Assembly: GCF_015234515.1 (NCBI RefSeq)
Contig: NZ_JADGMY010000001.1
Span: 1 to 64,000 of the forward strand
Direction of reading: 5' to 3'
Source of the DNA: Cellulomonas sp.
GTDB taxonomy: Bacteria > Actinomycetota > Actinomycetes > Actinomycetales > Cellulomonadaceae
Length of the DNA stretch: 64,000 nt
Shown: positions 7,371 to 15,334 of the stretch, piece after piece
Layout of the letters: the number at the start of each line of letters is the position of its first letter
How positions within the stretch are numbered: position 1 is the first letter of the stretch
Notes under the pieces: generated by a model
What the model saw: the letters and a program-made list of their open reading frames with translations, nothing else
Told to the model about the DNA's origin: nothing
The model's database searches: none
Position numbers and translations under genes: made by a program

Positions 7371-8372
7371 GTGCTGCCCGCGCCCCCGGACGCCCCGCCG
7401 TGGGACGGTGCGGCCCTGACCACCGACTGGTCGCCCGACGCGCTCGGTGACGGGTTCGAGGCCCGTCGCCTGGACCTCGCCGACGACGACGAGGGTGAGG
7501 TCACCGCGACGCTCGTGCGCAGCACGCCGGACCCGGCCATCCGTCCCGCGCGGGCCGTGCTGTACGTCCACGGCTGGTCCGACTACTTCTTCCAGACGCC
7601 GCTCGCCCGGTTCTGGCAGTCCCAGGGCGCCGCGTTCTACGCGCTCGACCTGCGCAAGTACGGCCGTTCGCTGCGGCCCCACCAGACCCCGGGCTACATC
7701 GACGACCTGCGCACCTACGACGAGGAGATCGGTCAGGCGCTCGACGTGATCCGCTCCGAGCTCGGGGCCGTCGCGCGCGTCATGCTCATGGGCCACTCGA
7801 CCGGTGGGCTCGTGCTGAGCCTGTGGGTCGCGCGGCACCCCGGGGTCGTGCACGGTCTCGTGCTCAACTCCCCGTGGCTCGAGCTGCAGGGGTCCTCGCT
7901 CATGCGGCACCTGTCCGGTCCGGCGATCGCGCGGCTCGCACGGTTCAACCCCAAGGCCGCCCTGCCCAACATCGACCCCGGCTACTACGCGCGGACCATC
8001 GCGGCGGGCGGGGAGTGGATGGTCGACGAGCGCTGGCGGCCCACGCCGTCGTTCCCGGTGCGCGCCGGCTGGCTGCGCGCCGTCTTCACGGGGCACGCCA
8101 CCGTCGCACGCGGCCTGTGGATCGACGTGCCGGTCTTCACGGCGCTGTCCGACCGCAGCCTCATGAGCCCGCGGTGGAGCGAGGAGATGGGCTCGGCCGA
8201 CATCGTGCTGGACACCGAGGCCATCGCCCGGCGCACCGTGCAGCTCGGGCCGCTCGTGACGACCGTGCGCATCGAGGGCGCGATGCACGACCTGACGCTG
8301 TCGGCGCGCCCGGCCCGTGACCGGTTCTACGCCGAGCTCACGCGCTGGCTCGTCGCGTACGGCTGGAGCTGA
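7371..8372 (+). CDS. Alpha/beta hydrolase (monoacylglycerol-lipase-like, serine aminopeptidase S33 type)
   Basis: 333 residues from a GTG 6 bases after the preceding stop. VLYVHGWSDYFFQTPLARFW holds the oxyanion HG motif. GHSTGG (Ser143) is the nucleophile elbow, and IEGAMHDLTLSARPARDRFY carries the C-terminal catalytic His. YALDLRKYGRSLRPHQTPGYIDDL is typical of the Hydrolase_4 group of lysophospholipases and monoacylglycerol lipases. No signal peptide is present, so a cytoplasmic esterase or lipase is likely. Coupling to the upstream oxidoreductase suggests a shared, unidentified metabolic role. Confidence 0.88.
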   Translation: MLPAPPDAPPWDGAALTTDWSPDALGDGFEARRLDLADDDEGEVTATLVRSTPDPAIRPARAVLYVHGWSDYFFQTPLARFWQSQGAAFYALDLRKYGRSLRPHQTPGYIDDLRTYDEEIGQALDVIRSELGAVARVMLMGHSTGGLVLSLWVARHPGVVHGLVLNSPWLELQGSSLMRHLSGPAIARLARFNPKAALPNIDPGYYARTIAAGGEWMVDERWRPTPSFPVRAGWLRAVFTGHATVARGLWIDVPVFTALSDRSLMSPRWSEEMGSADIVLDTEAIARRTVQLGPLVTTVRIEGAMHDLTLSARPARDRFYAELTRWLVAYGWS

Positions 8373-8393
8373 GCCGCAGGTCGCCCCGGCGGG

Positions 8394-9740
8394 TCACAGC
8401 GCGCCCGTGGCCTCCGAGAGCGTCGGGCCGCCGTCGCCCAGCCGCCACGCCCGCCACCCGTCGACGCCCTCGACGCCGGACACCGTCGCCGCCGCGACGT
8501 CCGGGTCGGCCACGACGCGCCCGTCGGGCAGCTCGATCATCCCGTCCGAGCGCAGCAGGGCGGAGAACCGCTGACCGCGGCGCTCGCGCACCCACACGAG
8601 CGTCGTCACGGCACGGCGCCGCTTGGCGAGCATCGCGAGCTCGGGGTACGGCCAGTCGGGCCGCTGCGGCCGTCGGGCGTCGTCGTCGGACGTGTCCCCC
8701 ACGGGCTGGCCGCGGGGCGGTGTCGGCGCGTCCACGTCGGTCGGGCGCACACCGGCGCCGTCGACGACGGCCGCGCGCAGCCCGGCGACGGGCGTCAGCG
8801 TCGGCGGCCCCTCGAGCATCGACGCCGACGGCGCGACGGACGCGTCCCGGGGCCACTCGGTGACGTCGGGACGGCCGGGGCCGCCGTGGCGCGGCGCGTC
8901 CGCCGGGGGCTCCGGCGGCTGCGCCGTGGGGCCGGCGGTGCGGAACGGCAGGGGCGTCGGCTCGGTCACGCTCCCGCGCCGCCCGATGGGCGTGGGAGCG
9001 GGTGGCTCGGTGCGCTCCGGCGGGGTCACGGCGCGCAGCTCGCCGGTCGGCAGCGACTTGCCCCGTCCCGTCGGCAGCCCCGTGCGGTCGGGCTCGTACG
9101 CCATCGCGGTCGCGAACGCCTCGCTCGACCGCACCAGGCGCAGCGCCGTCGGCTCGACCGTCCGGCGCACGCCCTCGTGCAGGGCCAGCGGCGAGACCTC
9201 GAGGAGGCGCCGCTCGTCACCGCGGACGACACCGACCTGCAGGACGTCCACCTGGTGCTCGCCGCCGCGCAGGAACCCGAGGGTGTCCGTGGCCTCGGCA
9301 GCCACCTCGGAGCACAGCAGCAGGAGCCGCACGCCGGTGCGCCCCCGCCCCGCGGCGGCACCGAACGGCACGTGCTCACGGAACGCCGCGAAGTCGACGG
9401 CGAACCGGCTGGGGTCCACGTGGTAGGCGCGGGCCAGGTCGGCGGTGGTCATGCGGGCGGCCGCGCCCCCGTGGCGCAGCGCCCCGACGATCGCGTCGTC
9501 GTCGAGCACCTGCGCGACGGCGACCACGACGGGCCGCCCGGCCGCGTCGAGGGCCAGCAGCTCGGGCAGGTCGGCGCGGTCGGACGTGCCGCGCGCGCGC
9601 ACGACGAACAAGGGCTCGCCGGCGATCGCCGCGAGGTGGTGCGTGACCAGGGCCGTGACCTCCTGCGCGAACGAACCCGCGAGCGGCTGCATCGGCTGGA
9701 CGAGGCGAGGGCGCCCGTCGTCGAGCTCGAAGATCGGCAT
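8394..9740 (-). CDS. RAMA-domain protein with N-terminal nuclease-fold-like domain
   Basis: 448 residues; the ATG at 9740 has AAGGAAGG about 12 bases upstream. Residues 1-215 form a globular domain (VTHHLAAIAGEPLFVVRARG, LLALDAAGRPVVVAVAQVLDD) resembling the DUF91/NucS-type proteins that keep a restriction-endonuclease-like core, though catalytic residues are not certain. A Pro/Thr-rich linker covers about 225-365. The last 80 residues (QRFSALLRSDGMIELPDGRV, then an A-A-A-T and a GWRAWRL) match the RAMA domain, which is thought to read modified DNA bases and is normally attached to restriction or methylase proteins. Here it stands alone between ordinary metabolic genes, convergent with the hydrolase. 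RAMA assignment is fairly secure; the N-terminal fold is inference. Confidence 0.75.
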   Translation of the reverse strand: MPIFELDDGRPRLVQPMQPLAGSFAQEVTALVTHHLAAIAGEPLFVVRARGTSDRADLPELLALDAAGRPVVVAVAQVLDDDAIVGALRHGGAAARMTTADLARAYHVDPSRFAVDFAAFREHVPFGAAAGRGRTGVRLLLLCSEVAAEATDTLGFLRGGEHQVDVLQVGVVRGDERRLLEVSPLALHEGVRRTVEPTALRLVRSSEAFATAMAYEPDRTGLPTGRGKSLPTGELRAVTPPERTEPPAPTPIGRRGSVTEPTPLPFRTAGPTAQPPEPPADAPRHGGPGRPDVTEWPRDASVAPSASMLEGPPTLTPVAGLRAAVVDGAGVRPTDVDAPTPPRGQPVGDTSDDDARRPQRPDWPYPELAMLAKRRRAVTTLVWVRERRGQRFSALLRSDGMIELPDGRVVADPDVAAATVSGVEGVDGWRAWRLGDGGPTLSEATGAL

Positions 9741-9953
9741 GTCGCGTCCGGGCCTTCCTTGCACAGCGTGGTGGTCGTGACGGTGCCACGCCGCAGCGCG
9801 GCGTGCGACGTCGCCCGGACACTGTCCCACATCTCGGGCGGCCCGGTCAGCCCGTCGGACGGGGGACGGAACCTCCGTCCCAACTCCTGGTCAACCGTTC
9901 AGGTGACCCTCCCGCAGGTGGACGCGCACGGTCCGCAGAGGCAAGGTGGACGC
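9741..9953. other. Intergenic region between divergent genes
   Basis: The 213-base gap between the RAMA gene and the thiamine-binding gene contains a small perfect hairpin, GGGACGGA-ACC-TCCGTCCC, at 9863-9881. The conserved TPP-riboswitch cores were not found despite the thiamine-binding gene. No ORF is supported. Confidence 0.4.
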
Positions 9954-10247
9954 ATGATCGTCGCCTTCTCCGTCGCGCCGCTGGGTGCCGGCGAGTCCGT
10001 GTCCCAGGCCGTCGCCGACGCCGTCCGCATCGTCCGCGAGTCGGGGCTCCCGAACCGCACGGACGCCATGTTCACGACCCTCGAGGGCGAGTGGGACGAG
10101 GTGATGGACGTCGTGCGACGTGCGACCGAGGCCGTCGGCGCGCACGGCCACCGCGTGAGCCTGGTCCTCAAGGCCGACATCCGCCCCGGCCACACCGGCG
10201 AGCTCGACGGCAAGGTCACCCGCCTCAACTCCCTCCTGAACCCCTAA
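9954..10247 (+). CDS. MTH1187 family thiamine-binding protein
   Basis: 97 residues beginning MIVAFSVAPLGAGESVSQ and ending VTRLNSLLNP. The pattern (SVxPxGxGxSVSxxVAxxVxIVxxSGL, followed by TTLEGEWDEVMDVVRRA) is that of the MTH1187/YkoF-like family (former DUF77), small ferredoxin-like-fold proteins that bind thiamine or related molecules. The protein is cytoplasmic. It is divergent from the RAMA gene and convergent with the FAD/Fe-S oxidoreductase. Its biochemical role is unsettled in the family, so the name reports ligand binding only. Confidence 0.85.
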   Translation: MIVAFSVAPLGAGESVSQAVADAVRIVRESGLPNRTDAMFTTLEGEWDEVMDVVRRATEAVGAHGHRVSLVLKADIRPGHTGELDGKVTRLNSLLNP

Positions 10248-10284
10248 CCCCCCACACCACCACCCCCCCACACCACCACCCCAC
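10248..10284 (+). repeat. G-free C-rich tandem repeat (rut-like)
   Basis: Immediately after the stop codon the coding strand has 37 bases without a single G, made of two copies of a CCCCCACACCACCAC unit. C-rich, G-poor RNA is the classical substrate of Rho, so this may load Rho ahead of the hairpins that follow. Confidence 0.45.
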
Positions 10285-10349
10285 CCGCCGAACTCGTCCT
10301 TCGGCGGCTTCTGGAGCTCCCAGAGCCGCCGAACGTCGAGCTCGGCGGC
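10285..10349. terminator. Paired hairpins between convergent genes
   Basis: CCGCCGAA-N7-TTCGGCGG (10285-10307) and GCCGCCGA-N9-TCGGCGGC (10325-10349) are perfect 8-bp stems built from nearly the same arm sequence. They sit between the convergent thiamine-binding gene and the FAD/Fe-S oxidoreductase gene. No U-tract follows, so termination may be bidirectional or Rho-assisted. Confidence 0.55.
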
Positions 10350-10357
10350 CAGGTGTG

Positions 10358-13339
10358 TCAGGGGGTGGACGTGGCGCGGCCCGGGAGCCGGGAGGCCAGC
10401 AGCTCCGCGAGGTGGACACCCTGCACGTCCGCCAGCTGCTCGGCCTGCGTGCGGCACGAGTAGCCGTCGGCCAGGTACACGTCGCCGGGGGCGGCGGCCC
10501 GCAGCGCCGGCAGGAGCGCGTTCTCCGCGACGGCCACCGACACGTCGTAGTGGCCCTTCTCCATGCCGAAGTTGCCCGCCAGGCCGCAGCAGCCCGCGAG
10601 CGTCGAGAACGTCGCGCCCGCCTCGGTGAGCAGACGACGGTCGGCCGTCCACGTCATGACGGAGTAGTGGTGGCAGTGCGGCTGGACGACGGCGGTGACG
10701 TCGGACAGGTCCGGGACCTGCCAGCGCTCCCCCGGCCCGACCGGTGCCGGCGCGGTCAGCAGCTCGGCCAGCGTGCGCGTCTCGCGCTGCACCGCGACGG
10801 CCCGCGGGTCGTCGGGGAGCAGGTCGACCAGGTCGCTGCGCAGCACGGCCGTGCACGACGGCTCGAGCCCGACGATCGGGATGCCGTTGACCGCGAACGG
10901 CCCCAGGACCTCCAGCAGGTGCTCGAGCTGGTGGCGGGCGCCGTCGAGCTGGCCCGTGCTGATCCACGTCAGGCCGCAGCAGGCGTCGTGGTCGGGCACC
11001 AGCACCTCGTAGCCCGCGTCGCGCAGCACCGCGACGGCCGCGTGCGCCACCGACGGGGCCAGCGTGTCGCTGAACGAGTCGGTCCACAGCAGCACGGGCG
11101 GGCGGGGCGCGGGGGTCCCGGCGGCGTCGGGCATCCCCGCCTGGTCGACCGCGTCGGCGGGCAGCGTCACGGTCGCGGCGTCCCGACGGCCGACGACGCG
11201 GACGTCACCGGACCGCCGCCCCGCCTGGCGTGCCCACGCGCGGAACGGCACGGGCGCGAAGCTGACCATGCGGCGGCGGGTGTCCATCCCGCCGAGCGCC
11301 AGGACGGCCTTCGCGATCGGACGCACGCCGAGCACCGCGTTCGCGAGCGACGCGAGCCCCGGCACCCCGGTGACGAGCCGGGCCCAGCGCGGCAGCCAGC
11401 CCAGCGCGTAGTGGTTCATCGGCCGCAGCCGGCCCTTGTACGTGCGGTGCAGCACCTCGGCCTTGTACTGCGCCATGTCGACGCCCGCGGGGCAGTCCGA
11501 CGAGCACGCCTTGCAGCTCAGGCACAGGTCGAGGACCTCGTGCACCTCGGGCGAGGACCAGCCGCGCGACACGAGCGTGCCGTTCGCCATCTCCTGCAGC
11601 ACGCGCGCGCGGCCCCGGGTGGAGTCCTTCTCGTCCTTCGTCGCCAGGTACGACGGGCACATGAAGCCGCCGGTCGCGGTGTTGTCGGCGCGGCACTTGC
11701 CGACGCCGACGCACCGGTGGACGGCCGTCGTCATGTCGCCGCCGTCGTGCGTGAACGCGAACCCCCCGGACCCCGCGAGCAGCGGGCGGGCGGCGGGACG
11801 CCGCAGGTCCGCGTCCAGCGGTCGCGGACGCACCAGGACGCCGGGGTTCAGCAGGTCGCGCGGGTCGAACAGGTCCTTGACCGCGCCGAACAGCTCGATC
11901 GTGCGCGGCGAGTACATGACCGGCAGCAGCTCCGAGCGCGCGCGCCCGTCGCCGTGCTCGCCCGACAGCGAGCCGCCGTGCCGCGCGACGAGCGCCGCGG
12001 CGTCCTCCATGAACGCGCGCAGTGGGTCGCCGGACCGCGTCAGGGGGATGTCGAGGCGCAGGTGCACGCAGCCGTCACCGAAGTGCCCGTACGCCAGGCC
12101 GTCGACGCGGTGGTCGGCCATGAGCGCCTCGAGCTCGCGCAGGTACGCGCCGAGCCGCTCGGGCGGCACGGCGGAGTCCTCGAAGCCGGGCCACGCCTGC
12201 GCACCGGACGGGGTCCGCCCGCCCAGGCCGGCGCCGTCCTCGCGGATGCGCCACATCGCGGCCGCGTCCGGCCCCGGCGGGAAGATCCCGACGGCGTCGG
12301 TGCCCGCGTCGGCCGCGAGCGCGCGGGCCGTCGCCATCGCCTCGTCGAGGGTCGCACCGCCGACCTCGCACATCATCCAGCCACCGCCCGGCGGCAGGTC
12401 GGGCACCGCGGACGCGCCCTTGACCCGGCGCACCACGTCGACGAGCCGTGAGTCCATGCCCTCGATCGCCAGCGGGGCGTGCGCGAGCAGCGCGGGGACG
12501 GCGTCGGCGGCCGTGGGCATGTCCGGGTAGCCGAGCACGACGAGCACGGGCGCCGACGGCACGGGCACGAGGTTCACGGTCGCGCCCAGCAGGGTCACGA
12601 GCGTGCCCTCGGTGCCGACGAGCATCTTGGCCAGGTCGGTGCCGTTCTCGGGCGTCAGGTGCTCGAGGGAGTACCCGGACACCTGGCGGCGGAACCGGCC
12701 CAGCTCGGTGCGGACCACGTCGAGGTGGCTGCGCACCAGCGCGTCCAGGCCCGGGACGACGTCCAGCGCACCGGCTCCGGCGCCGGCGGTGAACCGGCGT
12801 CCCGTGCCGTCGACCACGTCGAGCTCGACGACGTTGTCCGCCGTGCGCCCGAACGCCACGGCGCGCGGCCCGCACGCGTTGTTGCCGATCATGCCGCCGA
12901 GGGTCGCGCGCGCCTGCGTGGAGGGGTCGGGGCCGAACCGCAGGCCGTGCGGCGCGGCCGCCCGCTGCAGGTGGGACATGATCACGCCGGGCTCGACGCG
13001 GGCCGTGCGGGCCTCGGGGTCGATGTCCAGGACCCGGTTCACGTGCCGCGAGAAGTCCAGGACGATGCCCGTGCCCACCGCGTTGCCCGCCACCGACGTG
13101 CCGCCACCCCGGGAGGTCAGAGGCGTCCCGGTCTCGCGCGCCACCGACAGCGCCGCCAGCACGTCGTCGGTGTCCTGCGGGAACACGACGACCTGCGGGA
13201 CCACGCGGTAGTTGGACGCATCGGTGGAGTACTCGGCCCGGCGCCGGGAGGAGTCGTCCACGCTCCCGCGCACGACGGCGCGCAGCGCGTGCGCGATGTC
13301 CCGGACGGCGGTCCCGCTCGTGTCGGTCGTCACTGCCAC
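10358..13339 (-). CDS. FAD-linked oxidase fused to Fe-S (GlpC/GlcF-type) oxidoreductase, D-lactate dehydrogenase-like
   Basis: 993 residues. An FAD_binding_4 domain (VVPQVVVFPQDTDDVLAAL, TPLTSRGGGTSVAGNAVG) is followed by an FAD-oxidase C domain ending GEHGDGRARSELLPVMY. The C-terminal half has two clustered Cys motifs, C-V-G-V-G-K-C and CLSCKACSSDCP, then CCG-type domains (ACCGLTW, CCGLAG). The fusion corresponds to GlcD plus GlcF and to the large Dld-type enzymes that oxidise D-2-hydroxyacids such as D-lactate at the membrane and pass electrons to quinone. The GTG at 13339 has GGGAGA 9 bases upstream. The exact hydroxyacid is not determinable. It is divergent from the MFS gene. Confidence 0.9.
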   Translation of the reverse strand: MAVTTDTSGTAVRDIAHALRAVVRGSVDDSSRRRAEYSTDASNYRVVPQVVVFPQDTDDVLAALSVARETGTPLTSRGGGTSVAGNAVGTGIVLDFSRHVNRVLDIDPEARTARVEPGVIMSHLQRAAAPHGLRFGPDPSTQARATLGGMIGNNACGPRAVAFGRTADNVVELDVVDGTGRRFTAGAGAGALDVVPGLDALVRSHLDVVRTELGRFRRQVSGYSLEHLTPENGTDLAKMLVGTEGTLVTLLGATVNLVPVPSAPVLVVLGYPDMPTAADAVPALLAHAPLAIEGMDSRLVDVVRRVKGASAVPDLPPGGGWMMCEVGGATLDEAMATARALAADAGTDAVGIFPPGPDAAAMWRIREDGAGLGGRTPSGAQAWPGFEDSAVPPERLGAYLRELEALMADHRVDGLAYGHFGDGCVHLRLDIPLTRSGDPLRAFMEDAAALVARHGGSLSGEHGDGRARSELLPVMYSPRTIELFGAVKDLFDPRDLLNPGVLVRPRPLDADLRRPAARPLLAGSGGFAFTHDGGDMTTAVHRCVGVGKCRADNTATGGFMCPSYLATKDEKDSTRGRARVLQEMANGTLVSRGWSSPEVHEVLDLCLSCKACSSDCPAGVDMAQYKAEVLHRTYKGRLRPMNHYALGWLPRWARLVTGVPGLASLANAVLGVRPIAKAVLALGGMDTRRRMVSFAPVPFRAWARQAGRRSGDVRVVGRRDAATVTLPADAVDQAGMPDAAGTPAPRPPVLLWTDSFSDTLAPSVAHAAVAVLRDAGYEVLVPDHDACCGLTWISTGQLDGARHQLEHLLEVLGPFAVNGIPIVGLEPSCTAVLRSDLVDLLPDDPRAVAVQRETRTLAELLTAPAPVGPGERWQVPDLSDVTAVVQPHCHHYSVMTWTADRRLLTEAGATFSTLAGCCGLAGNFGMEKGHYDVSVAVAENALLPALRAAAPGDVYLADGYSCRTQAEQLADVQGVHLAELLASRLPGRATSTP

Positions 13340-13416
13340 GATGGGCAGTCTCCCACCGACCACCCGGGACCTGCACCGGCCGTCCGGAGCGAATGCGCTC
13401 ACCCGTGGCTCCGTCG

Positions 13417-13422
13417 TACCGT
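13417..13422 (+). promoter_or_regulatory. Putative -10 element TACCGT (leaderless) of the MFS gene
   Basis: TACCGT is followed by 6 bases and GTG at 13429. This supports the GTG over the in-frame ATG at 13393, which would lie upstream of the transcription start. Confidence 0.45.
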
Positions 13423-13428
13423 CGGGCC

Positions 13429-14775
13429 GTGCGTCGTGCCCCGGTCACGGTCCTCTGCGCGGTCCAGTTCGTCGACGTCCTCGGCGTCACGAGCGCGACG
13501 ACCGCGATCCCCGCCGTGCTCGCCGGCCTCGGTCTCGACGCGCACGCCGCGGGGCCGCTCGCGACGGCGTACGCGATGTTCTTCGGCGGTCTGCTCGTCG
13601 TCGGGGCGCGCCTCGGGGACCGCTACGGGCACCGTCGGGTCCTGTCCGCCGGGCTCGTGGGGTTCGCCGCGGTGTCCCTGGTCGGCGGGCTCGCGGGGTC
13701 GCTCGAGCAGGTCCTCGCCGCGCGTGCGCTGCAGGGGGCCGCGGCGGCGCTGTCGGTGCCGTCGGCGCTGCGGCTGCTGCTGCACGCCACCGACGAGGAC
13801 GACGCGCGGCGCACGGCCCTCGCGGCGTGGAGCGCGGCGGGTGCCGCCGCGGGCGCCGCCGGGTTCGTCGTCGGTGGTGCGCTCGTCGAGCTGCTGGACT
13901 GGCGGGCGGTGTTCTGGGTGAACGCGCCGGTCGGGGCGCTGCTGCTGGTCGGCGTGCTGCTCGTGGTCCCGGCGCCGGCACCGGACGACCCCACGACGCG
14001 CCTGGACCTGCCCGGCGGCGCGCTGCTCGTCGCGTCGGTCATGTGCGTGGTGGCGGCGGCCGCCGCGGTCGAGCAGCGCGCGGCCGCAGGGCGTGCCGGG
14101 CTGCTCCTGCTGGCCGGGGTCGCGGCCGCCGCGGGGTTCGTGCGGCGGATGCGCCGCGCCGCCGCGCCCCTGGTGCCGCCGCAGGCGTGGCGCTCCGTCC
14201 GCCTGCGCGACGGGACGGTGCTGTCGTTCGTGAACACGGCCACCACCAGCGCCTCGGCGGTGCTCGCGACGCTCCACCTGCAGGACGAGCTGGGGCTGTC
14301 GGCGCTCCGGGCCGGGCTCACGCTGCTCGGCCTCAGCGCCCTCGTGGTCGTCGGGTCGGCGGCGTCCGCGCCGCTGCTCGCGCGGTGGGGGCCGCGCTCG
14401 GTGGCCGCGGCGGGCCTGGCCGTCGTCGCCGGCGGCAACGTCGTCCTGGTCCTCGCGGGCGCGGCCTGGGCGGGGATCGCGCTCGGGACGGCCGTCGTCG
14501 GGCTGGGGCTCGGGCTGACGTCGGTCGCGGCCACGTCCCTGGGCACCGACGTGCAGGACGAGCTCGCGGGCAGCGCGAGCGGCATCCTCAACACCGGCGC
14601 CCAGCTGGGGACCGCCGTCGGCACGGCCGTGCTCGTCATGCTCGCGGGGCTGGCGTCGGTGACGTGGGCGTGGGCGGTCGCCGCGCTGCTGGCAGCGGCC
14701 ACCGCGGTGTGGTCGTGGCACGGCCGACGGAAGGGTGAGGAGCTCGCAGGGTCGGCGACGGCCGCCGCCGGCTGA
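13429..14775 (+). CDS. MFS transporter, DHA2-type drug efflux protein
   Basis: 448 residues with about 12 hydrophobic segments. LGDRYGHRRVLSAGL is the loop 2-3 motif A (G-D-R-x-G-x-R/H-R) of the major facilitator family. GAAGFVVGGALVELLDWRAVFWVNAPVG is the motif C/loop sequence typical of DHA2 (QacA/EmrB-like) exporters. The protein probably exports drugs or metabolites with proton antiport; the substrate is not indicated. No regulator is next to it. The last codons form the left arm of a 14-bp hairpin. Confidence 0.88.
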   Translation: MRRAPVTVLCAVQFVDVLGVTSATTAIPAVLAGLGLDAHAAGPLATAYAMFFGGLLVVGARLGDRYGHRRVLSAGLVGFAAVSLVGGLAGSLEQVLAARALQGAAAALSVPSALRLLLHATDEDDARRTALAAWSAAGAAAGAAGFVVGGALVELLDWRAVFWVNAPVGALLLVGVLLVVPAPAPDDPTTRLDLPGGALLVASVMCVVAAAAAVEQRAAAGRAGLLLLAGVAAAAGFVRRMRRAAAPLVPPQAWRSVRLRDGTVLSFVNTATTSASAVLATLHLQDELGLSALRAGLTLLGLSALVVVGSAASAPLLARWGPRSVAAAGLAVVAGGNVVLVLAGAAWAGIALGTAVVGLGLGLTSVAATSLGTDVQDELAGSASGILNTGAQLGTAVGTAVLVMLAGLASVTWAWAVAALLAAATAVWSWHGRRKGEELAGSATAAAG

Positions 14776-14789
14776 GGCGGCGGCCGTCG
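14756..14789. terminator. Strong hairpin between convergent MFS and OsmC genes
   Basis: CGACGGCCGCCGCC (14756-14769) pairs perfectly with GGCGGCGGCCGTCG (14776-14789); the loop is ggctga and holds the MFS stop codon. The arm overlaps the final MFS codons. Its position suits termination of both converging transcripts. Confidence 0.65.
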
Positions 14790-14826
14790 TGCGGGCCGAG
14801 CCCGGCGTCCCGGGCCCGGGCGCGCC

Positions 14827-15267
14827 TCAGGACTCCAGCGCGGCGTCCAGCGTGATCTCCGTGCCCGTCAGCGCCTTGCTCACCGGGCAGCCCTTCTTGG
14901 CGGACTCGGCCGCGGCGCGGAAGCCCGCGTCGTCCAGGCCCTCGACCTCGCCGCGCACCGTCAGCGCGATGCGCGTGATCCGGAAGCCACCCGCGGAGTC
15001 CGGGCCCAGGGTCACGTCGGCGGTCACGTCGAGCGCTACGGGCGTGCCGCCGGCCTCGGCGATGTCCGCCGAGAGCTGCATGGCGTAGCAGGACGAGTGC
15101 GCCGCCGCGATGAGCTCCTCGGGGCTCGTCGTGCCCCCGGCGTCGTCGGCCGCCCGCTTGGGGAAGGAGACGTCGTACGTGCCGACCTTCGAGCTGGTGA
15201 GCTCGACCTGGCCGCCGCCGTCCTGCAGCGTGCCGTTCCAGGCGGTCCGTGCGGTGCGCGTGGGCAT
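14827..15267 (-). CDS. OsmC family peroxidase
   Basis: 146 residues; the ATG at 15267 follows GAGGAG. WNGTLQDGGGQVELTSSKVG, then TTSPEELIAAAHSSCYAMQL with the first redox cysteine and AKKGCPVSKALTG with the second, define an OsmC/Ohr-fold thiol peroxidase. Such proteins reduce organic hydroperoxides in the cytoplasm using two conserved cysteines. The HSSCYAM and GCPVSKAL contexts favour the OsmC branch over Ohr. It has its own leader with a hairpin. It is convergent with the MFS gene and downstream of an ATPase gene on the same strand. Confidence 0.92.
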   Translation of the reverse strand: MPTRTARTAWNGTLQDGGGQVELTSSKVGTYDVSFPKRAADDAGGTTSPEELIAAAHSSCYAMQLSADIAEAGGTPVALDVTADVTLGPDSAGGFRITRIALTVRGEVEGLDDAGFRAAAESAKKGCPVSKALTGTEITLDAALES

Positions 15268-15290
15268 GTCCACTCCTCGTACGTCGGTGG

Positions 15291-15322
15291 GTGGGCGCGG
15301 CCTGCGCCCACGTCCGACCCTA
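15291..15322 (-). promoter_or_regulatory. osmC promoter and leader hairpin
   Basis: A -10-like TAGGGT lies at 15317-15322 on the minus strand. GTGGGCGC-N5-GCGCCCAC (15291-15311) would form a hairpin at or near the 5' end of the transcript, leaving a leader of about 43 bases before the ATG. The hairpin could stabilise the mRNA, or the palindrome could be an operator; neither is proven. Confidence 0.4.
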
Positions 15323-15334
15323 GGGCGCCCGGTG

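Noticed and set aside
9741..9953. A TPP riboswitch before the thiamine-binding gene
   Set aside because: The CTGAGA and ACCTGAT cores are absent; only a small 8-bp hairpin is present.
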